DNA of 64,000 nucleotides from Ferribacterium limneticum (GCF_020510625.1 NZ_CP075191.1:1712001-1776000), one strand, 5' to 3'. Shown: positions 8,539 to 17,263, numbered from the stretch's first letter. Numbers and translations are program-made. The notes: generated by a model from the sequence alone, not told the origin.

Positions 8539-8989
8539 CGAATAATCCTTGTTTCATAAAGGGGTATTCGTTAAGGCTACCATTTAAATTCGATAAACTG
8601 TATAAACGGTTCATGAATTTTTTATGACATATTGAATTGGTTTCGATATGCGAAAAAACGGTTCGCCTTATCTGACCATCACGCCTGGCTAGATTCCGGG
8701 GATGAGCCGGTTTTCGAGGCCGATGCTGTTGGCCTTCGGCGCCGCGGTTTGCAGCGCGAAAAAAATCCACATTGCTGCCCGGAAGCAGTCATGTGGATTT
8801 TTTACTGAGCAATCCTGAGGGAGCGCAGAGATGAGGGGCTCAATCTGCAGCCATCAAAACGCTTCCGGGGCCGTCAGTCAGCAGAGCGTTGTGGCGATCT
8901 GTGTGGCAGTGCATTGGCCGCTGATGAACGGCAGTTCACGCGGTGGAGGCGGGAAATTGCCTGTTTTCCGGCGCCCGACTCCGGGCGGG
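8539..8989 (+). other. Intergenic region with AT-rich segment and isolated hairpin
   Basis: This 450-nt stretch has an AT-rich part (8560-8660), likely holding the promoter of the 93-residue membrane protein gene, and a perfect terminator-like hairpin at 8757-8803 described separately. Reading frames on either strand (for example 8831-9022 plus) are short and lack protein-like composition. No tRNA or known riboswitch pattern was recognised. Confidence 0.45.
8757..8803. terminator. Bidirectional terminator-like hairpin
   Basis: An inverted repeat with arms AAAAATCCACAT and ATGTGGATTTTT encloses a loop in which TGCT and AGCA can pair. A-runs on the left and T-runs on the right make it a possible intrinsic terminator in both directions. 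On the minus strand it could end transcription of the 64-residue gene starting at 9184, about 190 nt away; on the plus strand there is no annotated gene to terminate. Confidence 0.6.
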
Positions 8990-9184
8990 TCAGCCCATCG
9001 ATTTTTCGATGGCTTCCAGTAACTTCAAGGCACGTTCGCGGTTTTTTGCGGCGGCGGCAGCCCGTCCGGCGATGTCGGCGGTGTCAGCGAGGGAGGCTTG
9101 AATCAGCGCTTCATGCTGCGTCATTCCGCCGAGTGCGGCTTCCAGCATGCGATCAGCGTTCAAGTCGGTGTCCTTGTCAGACAT
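8990..9184 (-). CDS. Small acidic/alanine-rich protein, unknown function
   Basis: A 64-residue soluble protein beginning MSDKDTDLNADRMLEAALGG and continuing as alanine-rich helix (AGRAAAAAKNRERALKLLEAIEKSMG). I start it at 9184 because GGAGAA lies at proper distance from that ATG; the frame itself opens 12 nt earlier. It lies directly downstream of the phasin gene but beyond a strong terminator, so it may have its own promoter or be read at low level. No family is recognised; helix content and position suggest only a possible PHA-granule link. Confidence 0.55.
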   Translation of the reverse strand: MSDKDTDLNADRMLEAALGGMTQHEALIQASLADTADIAGRAAAAAKNRERALKLLEAIEKSMG

Positions 9185-9225
9185 GGTGTTCTCCATTCGA
9201 ATCGATGGCTTGTTTGTAACCCAGT

Positions 9226-9256
9226 GAAAAGGCCCTGCGAATTTCGCAGGGCCTTT
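9226..9256 (-). terminator. Rho-independent terminator of the phasin gene
   Basis: A strong GC-rich hairpin, arms AAAAGGCCCTGCGAA and TTCGCAGGGCCTTTT, lies about 20 nt past the phasin stop codon. The minus-strand copy ends in a short U-run. It separates the phasin gene from the small gene at 8990-9184. Confidence 0.85.
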
Positions 9257-9278
9257 TGTCTCGCAACAAGCGGCCGGA

Positions 9279-9794
9279 TTAGCGACCTTGCTTGGTCATC
9301 GCGGCGATGTTGGCTTGAGCGGCATCGGCGAATTGCTTGGCGATGCCATTCATGTTGCCGAAAGCCGAGTTGGCAGCAGCGATGGCGCTCTGGACGGCAG
9401 TGATGGCGCCTTCGGAGCCAGCCGGAGCAGACTTGGCAGCCATTTCCATCATGCCAGCCATGGACTTCTGCAGACCGCCAAACTGGGCTTCGACCATTTT
9501 GGCCAGTTCCTGCTGGGTCTGGGTGGTGATTTCATAAACGGTGCGGGAATAGGCAACAGCCTTTTCGATAGCCGGTTGGGCCAGCGAGCTCTGGGCGGCG
9601 AGGGCGGCTTGCGGATCCTTGGCGGCCATGACGGTCTGAACGCCGGAAACGGTGTCTTCAAGCGCAGCGCGGGCGGTGTCCAGGTTCAGGGCAGCGATGC
9701 GCTCGGCGGAGGCCAGCGCAGTATTGGCAACGGCCAGCAGGGAATCGACGGTGGCTTTGTTGGCGGTGGTGAATTGTTCGGTATTGAGAGACAT
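9279..9794 (-). CDS. Phasin family protein (PHA granule-associated)
   Basis: A 171-residue, largely helical, alanine-rich protein starting MSLNTEQFTTANKATVDSLLAVANTAL. The motif order (SAERIAALNLDTARAALED, a middle block including LAAQSSLAQPAIEKAVAYSRTVYEI, and TQQELAKMVEAQFGGLQKSMAGMME) is that of the TIGR01841 phasin family, which coats polyhydroxyalkanoate granules. The ATG at 9794 follows CAGGAAACAGCC, a good ribosome binding site. Expression of phasins is often controlled by the repressor PhaR; a TGC-rich site lies in the promoter (9861-9880). Confidence 0.9.
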   Translation of the reverse strand: MSLNTEQFTTANKATVDSLLAVANTALASAERIAALNLDTARAALEDTVSGVQTVMAAKDPQAALAAQSSLAQPAIEKAVAYSRTVYEITTQTQQELAKMVEAQFGGLQKSMAGMMEMAAKSAPAGSEGAITAVQSAIAAANSAFGNMNGIAKQFADAAQANIAAMTKQGR

Positions 9795-9838
9795 GGCTGT
9801 TTCCTGAAAAGTGTGGGGTTTAGTGTGTTCGGTACGCA

Positions 9839-9880
9839 GTATAGAGCACCGGAGGGGCAAATTGTGCACTGCAGCAAAAT
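9839..9880 (-). promoter_or_regulatory. Phasin promoter with possible PhaR-type operator
   Basis: On the minus strand a TATACT -10 hexamer (9839-9844) would place the transcript start about 40 nt before the phasin ATG. The -35 region has no good match to TTGACA but coincides with a TGC-rich palindromic sequence at 9861-9880 (TGCTGCAGTGCA core). TGC-rich sites are what PhaR repressors of PHA genes bind in other proteobacteria; here that is inference only. Confidence 0.35.
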
Positions 9881-10113
9881 AAGATTGCCCGGGGCGTTGT
9901 CCCGTAATTTTTCACCCGACGATTGTCGGGTTTTCCCAATCGCCGGTTTTGCAGGGGCCGGCTGCAGCTCAAGCCCAATCTGTCTGGCTGCATTTCGCAG
10001 CCCTCGCTGCATCAGCAGGGCATCGATTGCGGGGGACCGCCAGTGTCAGGATGGTCGATGAAAACATGCCACCGACCATCGGCCCAGCAATCCGCATTGC
10101 CGGGCCTGTGCCG

Positions 10114-13100
10114 CTAATCGCCGCGAATCAGCGCCACCAGGTCTTCGGTCGACGGCAGTGCCGAGGTGTCACCTTCGGCCAGGATGCTGTCAGCCAGCGC
10201 CCGTTTGTCGTGGTGCAGGTCGACGATGCGTTCCTCGATGCTGCCTTTGCTGACCAACCGATAGACGGTGACCGGCCGTTGCTGGCCGATGCGGTGGGCG
10301 CGGCCCATGGCCTGGTCTTCGGCGGCCGGGTTCCACCAGGGGTCGGTAATCACCACGTAGTCGGCGGCGGTCAGGTTGAGGCCGAAACCGCCGGCTTTCA
10401 GGCTGATCAGGAAGAGGTCGCTGTCGCCGGACTGAAAGGCGGCGACGCGCTTGCTGCGTTCGGCGGCCGGTGTCGCGCCGTCCAGGTATTGGTAGCTGAT
10501 ACCGGTGGCATCAAGCGGGCCGCGCAGGATTTGCAGAAAATCGACGAACTGGCTGAAGACCAGGGTCTTGTGGCCGTTGGCCGTGAGTTCGGCGGCCAGT
10601 TCGGCGAAAGCCTGCACCTTGGCGCCGGCAATGCCGAATTCCGGGCTGGTCAGGCGCGGATCGCAGGCGGCACGGCGCAGTTTGGTCAGTTGCGCCAGGA
10701 TGTTGAAGCGCGCCTGCCCGGCCTGGGCGCCGCTGTCGTTGAGGGCGCTGACATCGTTGATCGCCTGCCGGCGCAGGGCCTCGTAATGGGCGGCTTCGGC
10801 CGCTTCCGGGGTGACCGAGAGGATCAGTTCGGTGCGCGGTGGCAGATCCTGCAAGACCTGGCCCTTGGTGCGGCGCATGACGAAGGGGCTGATCAGGCGT
10901 TTCAGGACGTATTGGGCATCGCGGTCGCGGTTGCGTTCAATCGGGCCGGCAAAGCGTTCGTTGAAGCGGCCGATGGTGCCGAGCAGGCCAGGATTGACGA
11001 AGCGCATGATCGACCACAGTTCGGCCAGGCGATTTTCCACCGGGGTGCCCGACAATGCCAGGCGGAAATCGGCCGGTAGATCGAAGACGGCCTGCGAGCG
11101 TTTGGCCATGGCATTCTTGATCGCCTGTGCTTCGTCGGCGACCAGGGTGTGCCACTGGCGGCTGGCGAAACGCTCCTGAGCCAGTTGCAGCAGGGTGTAG
11201 GAAACGATCAGCACGTCTTGCGGGCCGGCCCCGCTGACCAGCGCTTCGCGTTCGCTGTCGCTCGCCTCGCTGTAGATGCGGGCGTTCAAGCTGGGCGCGA
11301 AGCGCAGTGCTTCGGCCAGCCAGTTGCCGCACACCGAGGTCGGCGCGATGACCAGGGTGGCGCCGCCTTTCGCCCGTTCGAGCATGACGGCCAGCGCCTG
11401 CAGAGTCTTGCCGAGGCCCATGTCGTCAGCCAGGCAGCCGCCCATGCCGGCGGCGGCGAGGCGAATGGCCCACTGGTAGCCTTCTTCCTGATAGGGGCGC
11501 AGGTCGGCTTGCAGGGACTTCGGTAGTTTCGGTTCGGTGGTTTGCGCGGCACGCAGGCGGTCGATGGCTTTGCGGAAATCGGCGCCGGCCTCCAGATCGG
11601 TGCCGTCGAGCACTTCGTCGAGCCAGGCGGCGGCGATTTGCGGTACTTTGCTGCCATTTTTGTCGACTTCGGCGACGGCGGCGAGATCAAGCAATTTCTG
11701 TTTCAGCGAGCGGGTCAGCGCCGCGTAGACGCCGTCGCCCATCGGGATGAAGCGGCTCTTGTCGCGGGCGGCAGCGAGTAGGGTTTCCAGTTGCACGACG
11801 AGACCTTCATCGAGCCCGGCCTGGCCGGATACCCGGAACCAGTCGCGTTCCTTGCTGACGGTGATCCCCAGCTTGCCGGCATCGACGCTGATGACGCGGA
11901 CACTCTTGCCTTTCGGCCAATCGACGGCAGCGATGGCGGCCAGACCGGGCAGCGCCTCGACTAGGCCGAGTGCCTGTTCCGGGTCTTCGATCAGCCACTC
12001 GCCACTTTCCGCACCACCGATGTCTTCGAGAAAGGGGAAGGCGTCGAGCAGGCTTTCCTTATGTTTCTTTTCCGCCGCCAGATTGCGCTCGGTGCCTACT
12101 GTCTCACCGCCTATCGCCGCCATCAGGCGGAGGCGACCGCTGCCGACCGGCAGACGCGGGCCGTCGGCGCCAAGCGGCGCGGCAACCAGGCGCAGCGACA
12201 GCGCCTCGCCAACCGGCGCCAGTTCGGCGCGCAGCCGCGATTCGCTTTCCACCTGCCGCGACGCCTGCGCCGCATCGGCATGCACCTGGAAGTGCCCGGC
12301 CAGCGCCTGCAGGGTCTTGTCGAGGTCGGCTTGTACCCCTTCGGCCTTGGCCGGCACGGCAAAACGCCCGGAAACTAGTTGGGCGGCGCGTCGTTGCGCC
12401 GCCGTGTAGCGGATCAGCCGGACGCGTTGAGGCCCCTCCGGCAGCAGGGTGATCAGGCGCAGCGCCTCGGCATCGCGCTTTTCTTCTGCATCGTAGTAGT
12501 AATTTTCTTCCGCCTCGGCACGTAGGGGCGGCGTGATCTGCATGACGATCTTGTCGCCCTGGCGGACCACTTCGAGTTCGGGTGGCGTTTCGACGAGATC
12601 GACCAACTGGCCTGGCGCAGTGTCGAGGGCGACCGCCGGATGGCCGACCAGGACGCCGATGGCGGCCGCCAGATCAATGTTGAAGCGCTTGGCGTAATGG
12701 CGCTCGGCGCGCAGGCAGCGGGCCACTTTGGCGTCAGCGGGTGGTAGTTCCTGATTGGCGGCCAGCCGGCTTAGCGGCAGGGGTTTCGGGCTGCTCCAGC
12801 CACGGCTGCCGCGTTTCTGTTCGAAGGGATTGATGTTAATCAGTTCACCATGCTTGCCGAGGCTGAGCAGCCACAGAATGCGGGTTTTTTCGGCGTCGTC
12901 CTTGCCTTTCGTGCCGGGCGTGCTTACGTCGGCCAGTTCCTGCAGCGCGCTGAGTACCTCGCGCCATTGCTCACCCTTGCCGGCGACGAAAAAGCCGGCC
13001 GGCGGTTCGCCACCCGCGAGGACGATTTCGGCGTTGTCGAGCATCCTGAGCAGCATGTTGAATTGGCAGTTCTGCAGGCGCTGGCGCAGCCCGACGAACA

Positions 13101-14322
13101 CGCTGTCCTTGCCGGTTGCTGCCATGGCGCCCAGCTTGTCGGGGCCGAGCCAGGCGGCGAGCATGACTTTCCACAAAAGCGCCTGCGAATAACGCTCGTA
13201 AGCCGAGGCTTGCAAGGAAAAAGCACTCGATGACAGCGGTGCATTGCCCTGTCGGGCATCGATGGCATTGACCCAGCGGCCCCAGTCGTCGTGCGCGCTG
13301 GGCGTTCGCGTGCCAGCCTCGCCGACGCAGAATTTGCGCGCCAGGTCGAGCTGTTTCTGGCTGCCTTGGGCGAGCAGGGCGAGCGGATAGAGCCAGGTGA
13401 CGCTTTCCGGGAAAACCCGCTTGCGGACGCCCATCTCGGTCTGGCCGCGTTTGAGGGCGGCTTCATAGGCTTTTTGCCCGCTTTCCCATTGCCCATCGGC
13501 AATCAGCGCTGCGGCGCGAATGGCATCGCAGCCCGCACCGTCAAGATTGTGCAGGGCTTTTTGCAGCAAGACCTGGTCGCCGCGTTGCAGGGCAATATCG
13601 GCCAGGGCCATGCGCAGATACGGCGCTAGGCTTTGCGGGTTGGTCTGCAATTGTTCAATGGCCCAATCGACGATGGGTAGCAGATTGCTTGACCAGAGGT
13701 TGCTGACCGAGATGACGGCACGGTTGGCCAGCTCGCTTTGCCAGTAAGGATCAATGCGCTTGAAACTGGCGGCGTCGAACGGCAGCAGGACGGCGTGGGC
13801 CGCCAGTTGCCCCCAGTCGTGTTCCTGGTTGATCGCGTTGATCAGAGGCGCCAGCTCTTCCTGCCCGGCGCCGGAGAGCAGCATGGCGCGCAGCAGGGGG
13901 ATGGTGACCGGCTGGCTGCCAAAGTTGAAATAGCGCAAACGTCGCAAGTCGAAATGATGGAAGCGGGAAACAAGGCTGACCAGCTCGCGGCCTTCCATGA
14001 TCTCGAGCAATTGCCGGTAGAGCGTCATGCGCAGCGTGTCGGCAAGCTGGAAGTAGCCGGGGCGCTTGGCATTTTCCTGGAGCAACTGCTTGGCTTTCAG
14101 TTCATCAATCGCAGTTTTTACCTGCTCACCGGTGAAATTGCGCCCGGCCGAGTTTTTGAACCCCAGCAGCGGAAGCAAGTTGTAAAGATCGGTGCGGGTG
14201 CGCTCCATCCACAGCAGGGCGCTGGCCAGTGCCACTTTATGGGTATCGGCGCTGAGCCCCTGTTTGTCGAGTTTGCCGATGGCGTCTATGGGGGGCTCTG
14301 TATCGAAAAGGTCGTGGGTCAT
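10114..14322 (-). CDS. Large SNF2-family DEAD/DEAH-box helicase-like ATPase
   Basis: A 1402-residue protein. The C-terminal third is a complete SNF2 ATPase: LRPYQEEGYQW, Walker A DDMGLGKT near residue 968, VADEAQ (DEAQ box) near 1061, LSGTPVEN, FSQFVDF, then GFGLNLTAADYVV, and QAMGRAHRIGQ near 1341. It should translocate on double-stranded DNA or remodel protein-DNA complexes. Residues 1 to about 930 show no motif I know; they look helical in the first 500 residues (repeat-like, TPR-like spacing) and more mixed later. The length far exceeds RapA (about 970). It is transcribed in the same direction as the GIY-YIG gene upstream, 114 nt apart. Exact role unknown. Confidence 0.88.
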   Translation of the reverse strand: MTHDLFDTEPPIDAIGKLDKQGLSADTHKVALASALLWMERTRTDLYNLLPLLGFKNSAGRNFTGEQVKTAIDELKAKQLLQENAKRPGYFQLADTLRMTLYRQLLEIMEGRELVSLVSRFHHFDLRRLRYFNFGSQPVTIPLLRAMLLSGAGQEELAPLINAINQEHDWGQLAAHAVLLPFDAASFKRIDPYWQSELANRAVISVSNLWSSNLLPIVDWAIEQLQTNPQSLAPYLRMALADIALQRGDQVLLQKALHNLDGAGCDAIRAAALIADGQWESGQKAYEAALKRGQTEMGVRKRVFPESVTWLYPLALLAQGSQKQLDLARKFCVGEAGTRTPSAHDDWGRWVNAIDARQGNAPLSSSAFSLQASAYERYSQALLWKVMLAAWLGPDKLGAMAATGKDSVFVGLRQRLQNCQFNMLLRMLDNAEIVLAGGEPPAGFFVAGKGEQWREVLSALQELADVSTPGTKGKDDAEKTRILWLLSLGKHGELININPFEQKRGSRGWSSPKPLPLSRLAANQELPPADAKVARCLRAERHYAKRFNIDLAAAIGVLVGHPAVALDTAPGQLVDLVETPPELEVVRQGDKIVMQITPPLRAEAEENYYYDAEEKRDAEALRLITLLPEGPQRVRLIRYTAAQRRAAQLVSGRFAVPAKAEGVQADLDKTLQALAGHFQVHADAAQASRQVESESRLRAELAPVGEALSLRLVAAPLGADGPRLPVGSGRLRLMAAIGGETVGTERNLAAEKKHKESLLDAFPFLEDIGGAESGEWLIEDPEQALGLVEALPGLAAIAAVDWPKGKSVRVISVDAGKLGITVSKERDWFRVSGQAGLDEGLVVQLETLLAAARDKSRFIPMGDGVYAALTRSLKQKLLDLAAVAEVDKNGSKVPQIAAAWLDEVLDGTDLEAGADFRKAIDRLRAAQTTEPKLPKSLQADLRPYQEEGYQWAIRLAAAGMGGCLADDMGLGKTLQALAVMLERAKGGATLVIAPTSVCGNWLAEALRFAPSLNARIYSEASDSEREALVSGAGPQDVLIVSYTLLQLAQERFASRQWHTLVADEAQAIKNAMAKRSQAVFDLPADFRLALSGTPVENRLAELWSIMRFVNPGLLGTIGRFNERFAGPIERNRDRDAQYVLKRLISPFVMRRTKGQVLQDLPPRTELILSVTPEAAEAAHYEALRRQAINDVSALNDSGAQAGQARFNILAQLTKLRRAACDPRLTSPEFGIAGAKVQAFAELAAELTANGHKTLVFSQFVDFLQILRGPLDATGISYQYLDGATPAAERSKRVAAFQSGDSDLFLISLKAGGFGLNLTAADYVVITDPWWNPAAEDQAMGRAHRIGQQRPVTVYRLVSKGSIEERIVDLHHDKRALADSILAEGDTSALPSTEDLVALIRGD

Positions 14323-14436
14323 GCTGGATTCTGTCTTGAACCGATTGCCCGCTATTGTCGCATCGACAGTGTGGGTGTGGCTAAAAGGACGCCGTCCTCC
14401 CGCCCGTGGGCCGGTACTTTTCCTGACGGCGCGTGA

Positions 14437-14697
14437 TCAGCCGGCCTGAAGCGTGGCGGCGTAGCGCTGCTTTTCGGCGGCGCTCAACTGCTTGACCCGG
14501 TATTCCGCTTTCGAGGCTGATGAGCGATCGGGGTGCGTTTCGTACCCCAACAATCTGAGCGGCGGATGCGAGCGGGTATAGCGGGCCCCGGTACCCTGGC
14601 AGTGGGCGGCATAGCGGGTTTCGACATTGACGGTGATGCCGGTGTAGATGCTGCCATCGATACATTCGATCATGTACAGGAACCAGGGTTTAGTCAT
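14437..14697 (-). CDS. GIY-YIG domain protein (YhbQ/UPF0213-like)
   Basis: An 86-residue single-domain protein. The family motifs are present: FLYMIECIDGSIYTGIT (GIY...YIG equivalent), the arginine in NVETRYAAH, and the glutamate in SKAEYRVKQLS. These small stand-alone GIY-YIG proteins are structure-specific nuclease-like proteins proposed to act on damaged DNA, but most are uncharacterised. The start overlaps the preceding gene's end by 8 nt, so the pair is coupled. Confidence 0.88.
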   Translation of the reverse strand: MTKPWFLYMIECIDGSIYTGITVNVETRYAAHCQGTGARYTRSHPPLRLLGYETHPDRSSASKAEYRVKQLSAAEKQRYAATLQAG

Positions 14698-14944
14698 GCT
14701 GGCTTACCCGGGTCAGGGCCAGTCGGATACGCTGGATGGTTTCCTCGATGGGGGCGTGCCGCGATATTTCCAGGCCAAGGCTTCGGGCGATGGCATTGAC
14801 CTTGGCCGCATTGAGCGGGATTCCGCCGCGATCAACGGCAGCGATCAGTTGCCGGGCGCGTTCGTAGTCCGAAAGCGGGGCGGCTTTGCCGAAAAGAATG
14901 GCCTTCAGCCACGAGAAAAGGCCCTTGGGCCAGCGTGATCTCAT
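14690..14944 (-). CDS. Small protein of unknown function upstream of the GIY-YIG gene
   Basis: An 84-residue basic protein beginning MRSRWPKGLFSWLKAILFGK, an amphipathic or membrane-associating N terminus, followed by a small helical domain (SDYERARQLIAAVDRGG, then NAAKVNAIARSLGLEI, ending in an IRLALTRV helix). The helical part looks globular and the pattern of alternating helices is protein-like. A TTG 18 nt earlier is an alternative start. It overlaps the GIY-YIG gene, which supports it being translated. No family recognised. Confidence 0.6.
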   Translation of the reverse strand: MRSRWPKGLFSWLKAILFGKAAPLSDYERARQLIAAVDRGGIPLNAAKVNAIARSLGLEISRHAPIEETIQRIRLALTRVSQHD

Positions 14945-15039
14945 ACACTTGCATCTGTTCAAAAAGCGAAGGATACATGGATGCTGCCGCCAAGGTTGAT
15001 GGGCCGAATTCGAGGTGCTGACTTTTGAGCGATGTAACG

Positions 15040-15678
15040 ATGAGCCGCAGCCAGCTGGCGGCCAGCGAACTGCCCGTTTATGTCGGGGTTTCCATTAATC
15101 AGGTAACGCTGGTCAATAGCCAGGCTCTGGCGGCGCAGGCCTTGGCCGCGCTGTTGGCGGCACCGGTAATCGGCTTCGATACGGAGTCGAAACCAACCTT
15201 CCTTAAAGGAGAGGTGTCGACCGGCCCGCACCTGGTGCAACTGGCCACTGGCGAGCATGTTTTCCTGCTTCCGGTCTCGTTTGCCGCAAACCACGAGGTG
15301 CTGCGGCGCATCCTTTCGGCAGCGGATATTCTCAAAGTCGGGCTCGGGCTGGGCAATGACCGAAGCGTGCTGCGGTCGCGGCTGGGAATTGAACTGAACA
15401 ACGTGCTTGACCTTGGCGAAGCGATGCGTGGTCCGGGGCATCGCGGCACAGTCGGCGCCAAGGTGGCGGTGGCCCACTATTTCGGCCAGAAATTCCAGAA
15501 ATCGAAGAAGGTGGGAACCAGCAACTGGGCCAGTCCGCGCCTCAACGAGCGCCAGTTGCTGTACGCCGCCAACGATGCCCATGTCGCCTTGCAGCTTTAT
15601 CATGCTTGGTTGCGTGACCCGAAGCGCCGCGAGCCGGGCACTGTCGCAAACAATTCACAGGAAACAACCCATGGCTGA
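15040..15678 (+). CDS. 3'-5' exonuclease domain protein (DEDDy, RNase D-like)
   Basis: A 212-residue protein with the RNase D/WRN-type exonuclease fold and little else. Exo I is PVIGFDTESKPTF (D and E), Exo II lies around LKVGLGLGNDRSVL (the D), and Exo III is LYAANDAHVALQLY (Y-x3-D). All four acidic metal ligands are present, so it should be active, on DNA or RNA 3' ends. It lacks the HRDC domains of true RNase D. I prefer the ATG at 15040; a TTG at 15025 is possible. Its stop overlaps the start of the next gene. Confidence 0.85.
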   Translation: MSRSQLAASELPVYVGVSINQVTLVNSQALAAQALAALLAAPVIGFDTESKPTFLKGEVSTGPHLVQLATGEHVFLLPVSFAANHEVLRRILSAADILKVGLGLGNDRSVLRSRLGIELNNVLDLGEAMRGPGHRGTVGAKVAVAHYFGQKFQKSKKVGTSNWASPRLNERQLLYAANDAHVALQLYHAWLRDPKRREPGTVANNSQETTHG

Positions 15679-16312
15679 ATCAACGCCGATGCTTTCTTTG
15701 CTTGAAACCCGCATTCTCGGCACTCTGGTCGAGAAACAACGGACTGTTCCCGATACTTACCCTTTGTCGGTCAATGCCCTGATGGCCGGCTGCAACCAGA
15801 AAACCAGCCGGAATCCGGTGATCGAAACCAGCGAAGCCGAGATTCTGGTGGCGCTCGACCGGCTGAAGGATCTTGGTCTGGTGCGCGAGGTCAGTGGCAG
15901 TCGGGTCAGCCGCTTTGAACATCTGTTCGAAAAGTCGTTCGGCGTTCCGACGCAGGCTTCGGCCTTGCTGACCGTGCTGATGTTGCGCGGGCCGCAAACG
16001 GCCGGGGAGCTTCGCCTCAATTGCGAACGCCTGCACCGTTTTGCCGATATTTCCTCGGTCGAGGCCTTTCTCGAGGAACTGGCAGCGAAGGAAGAGGGCG
16101 CCTTGGTGGTCGAGCTGCCGCGCCTGCTTGGATCGCGTGAAAACCGCTGGATGCACCTCCTGAGCGGTCAGCCGGTGATTGAGGCGACCCCGGTTGGTCG
16201 GTCGCCAGCCGCGGGTGCGCAGGATATCGAGGAGCTTCGGGCGCGGGTATCGTCTCTGGAGGCCGAGGTCGCTGAATTAAGGGCTTTGCTGCTCAACCGG
16301 AGCCATGAATAG
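15671..16312 (+). CDS. YceH family protein (DUF480)
   Basis: A 213-residue protein matching the YceH/DUF480 family: LETRILGTLVEKQRTVPDTYPLS, then NQKTSRNPV, then SRFEHLFEKSFG, and MLRGPQTAGELRLNCERLHRFADI. The fold is two winged helices; the C-terminal 35 residues form a short coiled coil (IEELRARVSSLEAEVAELRALL). The function of the family is not established. Its ATG lies 8 nt inside the exonuclease gene's end, arguing for co-translation. A longer frame opening at 15407 is only overlap with the exonuclease gene. Confidence 0.9.
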   Translation: MAESTPMLSLLETRILGTLVEKQRTVPDTYPLSVNALMAGCNQKTSRNPVIETSEAEILVALDRLKDLGLVREVSGSRVSRFEHLFEKSFGVPTQASALLTVLMLRGPQTAGELRLNCERLHRFADISSVEAFLEELAAKEEGALVVELPRLLGSRENRWMHLLSGQPVIEATPVGRSPAAGAQDIEELRARVSSLEAEVAELRALLLNRSHE

Positions 16313-16363
16313 GCAGGCGTTTGCGGCAGTGCTGCCACATGCTTGACCTATAATTCGCCCGCC

Positions 16364-17263
16364 ATGAAATCCCTCGCTTCCCCGAAATACAGCCGCATTC
16401 GCATCATCGGCGCCGCCAGCGGCCTCGGGGCGCAGGATCAGGCTTGCGAGGATGGGCCGGTCGCGTTTCATCATTCACAGGCCTGGCACGAACTCGAGCA
16501 TCACCCCCTGGTGGATTGGGGCAAGACCTTGTTCGCGCCGGATAACGACGGCACCTCGACGACTGCCCGGATTGCGGAGCTTTGCCACCATCTGGCCGAT
16601 GAAGTCGCGCTGACACTAAGGGCCGACGAATTTCCGGTGGTTATCGGCGGCGATCATTCCATCGCCATCGGTACCTGGAGCGGTATTGCCCGGGTGCTTG
16701 GTGAGCCCTGCGGCCTGTTGTGGATTGATGCCCATCTCGACAGCCATACGCCGGAAACGACCTATTCCGGGGCTATCCACGGTATGCCGCTGGCCTGCCT
16801 GCTCGGGCGTGGCGACAAGCGCCTGCTCAATATCGGCCTGAACGGGCCGCAAGTCAGCGCGGCGCACACGGTTATTCTCGGGCCGCGCAGCTATGAGCCG
16901 GAGGAACTCGAGTTCCTGCAGCGGCTGGGGGTTCGCATCATCGATAGTGAACAAGTCCTGCAACGCGGGTTTGCCGCCTGCCTGGACGAGGCGATAGCCA
17001 TTGTCGCCAGCGCGCCGGCCGGTTTTGGCGTGACGCTCGATCTGGATGCCATAGATCCGCGGCTGGCGCCCGGTGTCGGCAGTCCGGAACCGGATGGCCT
17101 GGTCTCCTACGATGTGCTGACAGCAATGCACTGGCTCGCTACCCAGGCCGGACTCAAGGCACTGGAAATCGTCGAATACAACCCTGATCGAGACCGCCAC
17201 GGGGTAACGGCAGCGTTGATTTCCGATCTGATTGAACAGATTTTGCCTGCAGGCAAAAAGTAG
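16364..17263 (+). CDS. rocF: Arginase (ureohydrolase family)
   Basis: A 299-residue ureohydrolase. The two-manganese site motifs are all visible: GGDHSIAIGTW, DAHLDSHTPE, and LDLDAIDPRLAPGVGSPEPDG. Spacing and the phrase GAASGLGAQDQACEDGP near the N terminus fit arginase (L-arginine to ornithine plus urea) better than agmatinase or formimidoylglutamase. I use the ATG at 16364; the frame also opens at a TTG at 16343. A TATAAT hexamer at 16349-16354 sits only 10 nt before the ATG. The DnaJ-like gene follows after 3 nt. Confidence 0.87.
   Translation: MKSLASPKYSRIRIIGAASGLGAQDQACEDGPVAFHHSQAWHELEHHPLVDWGKTLFAPDNDGTSTTARIAELCHHLADEVALTLRADEFPVVIGGDHSIAIGTWSGIARVLGEPCGLLWIDAHLDSHTPETTYSGAIHGMPLACLLGRGDKRLLNIGLNGPQVSAAHTVILGPRSYEPEELEFLQRLGVRIIDSEQVLQRGFAACLDEAIAIVASAPAGFGVTLDLDAIDPRLAPGVGSPEPDGLVSYDVLTAMHWLATQAGLKALEIVEYNPDRDRHGVTAALISDLIEQILPAGKK

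Noticed and set aside
8907-8925. A TGGCA...TTGG sequence resembling a sigma-54 promoter
   Set aside because: The GG-to-GC spacing and the second block do not fit the consensus, and no gene follows on that strand.
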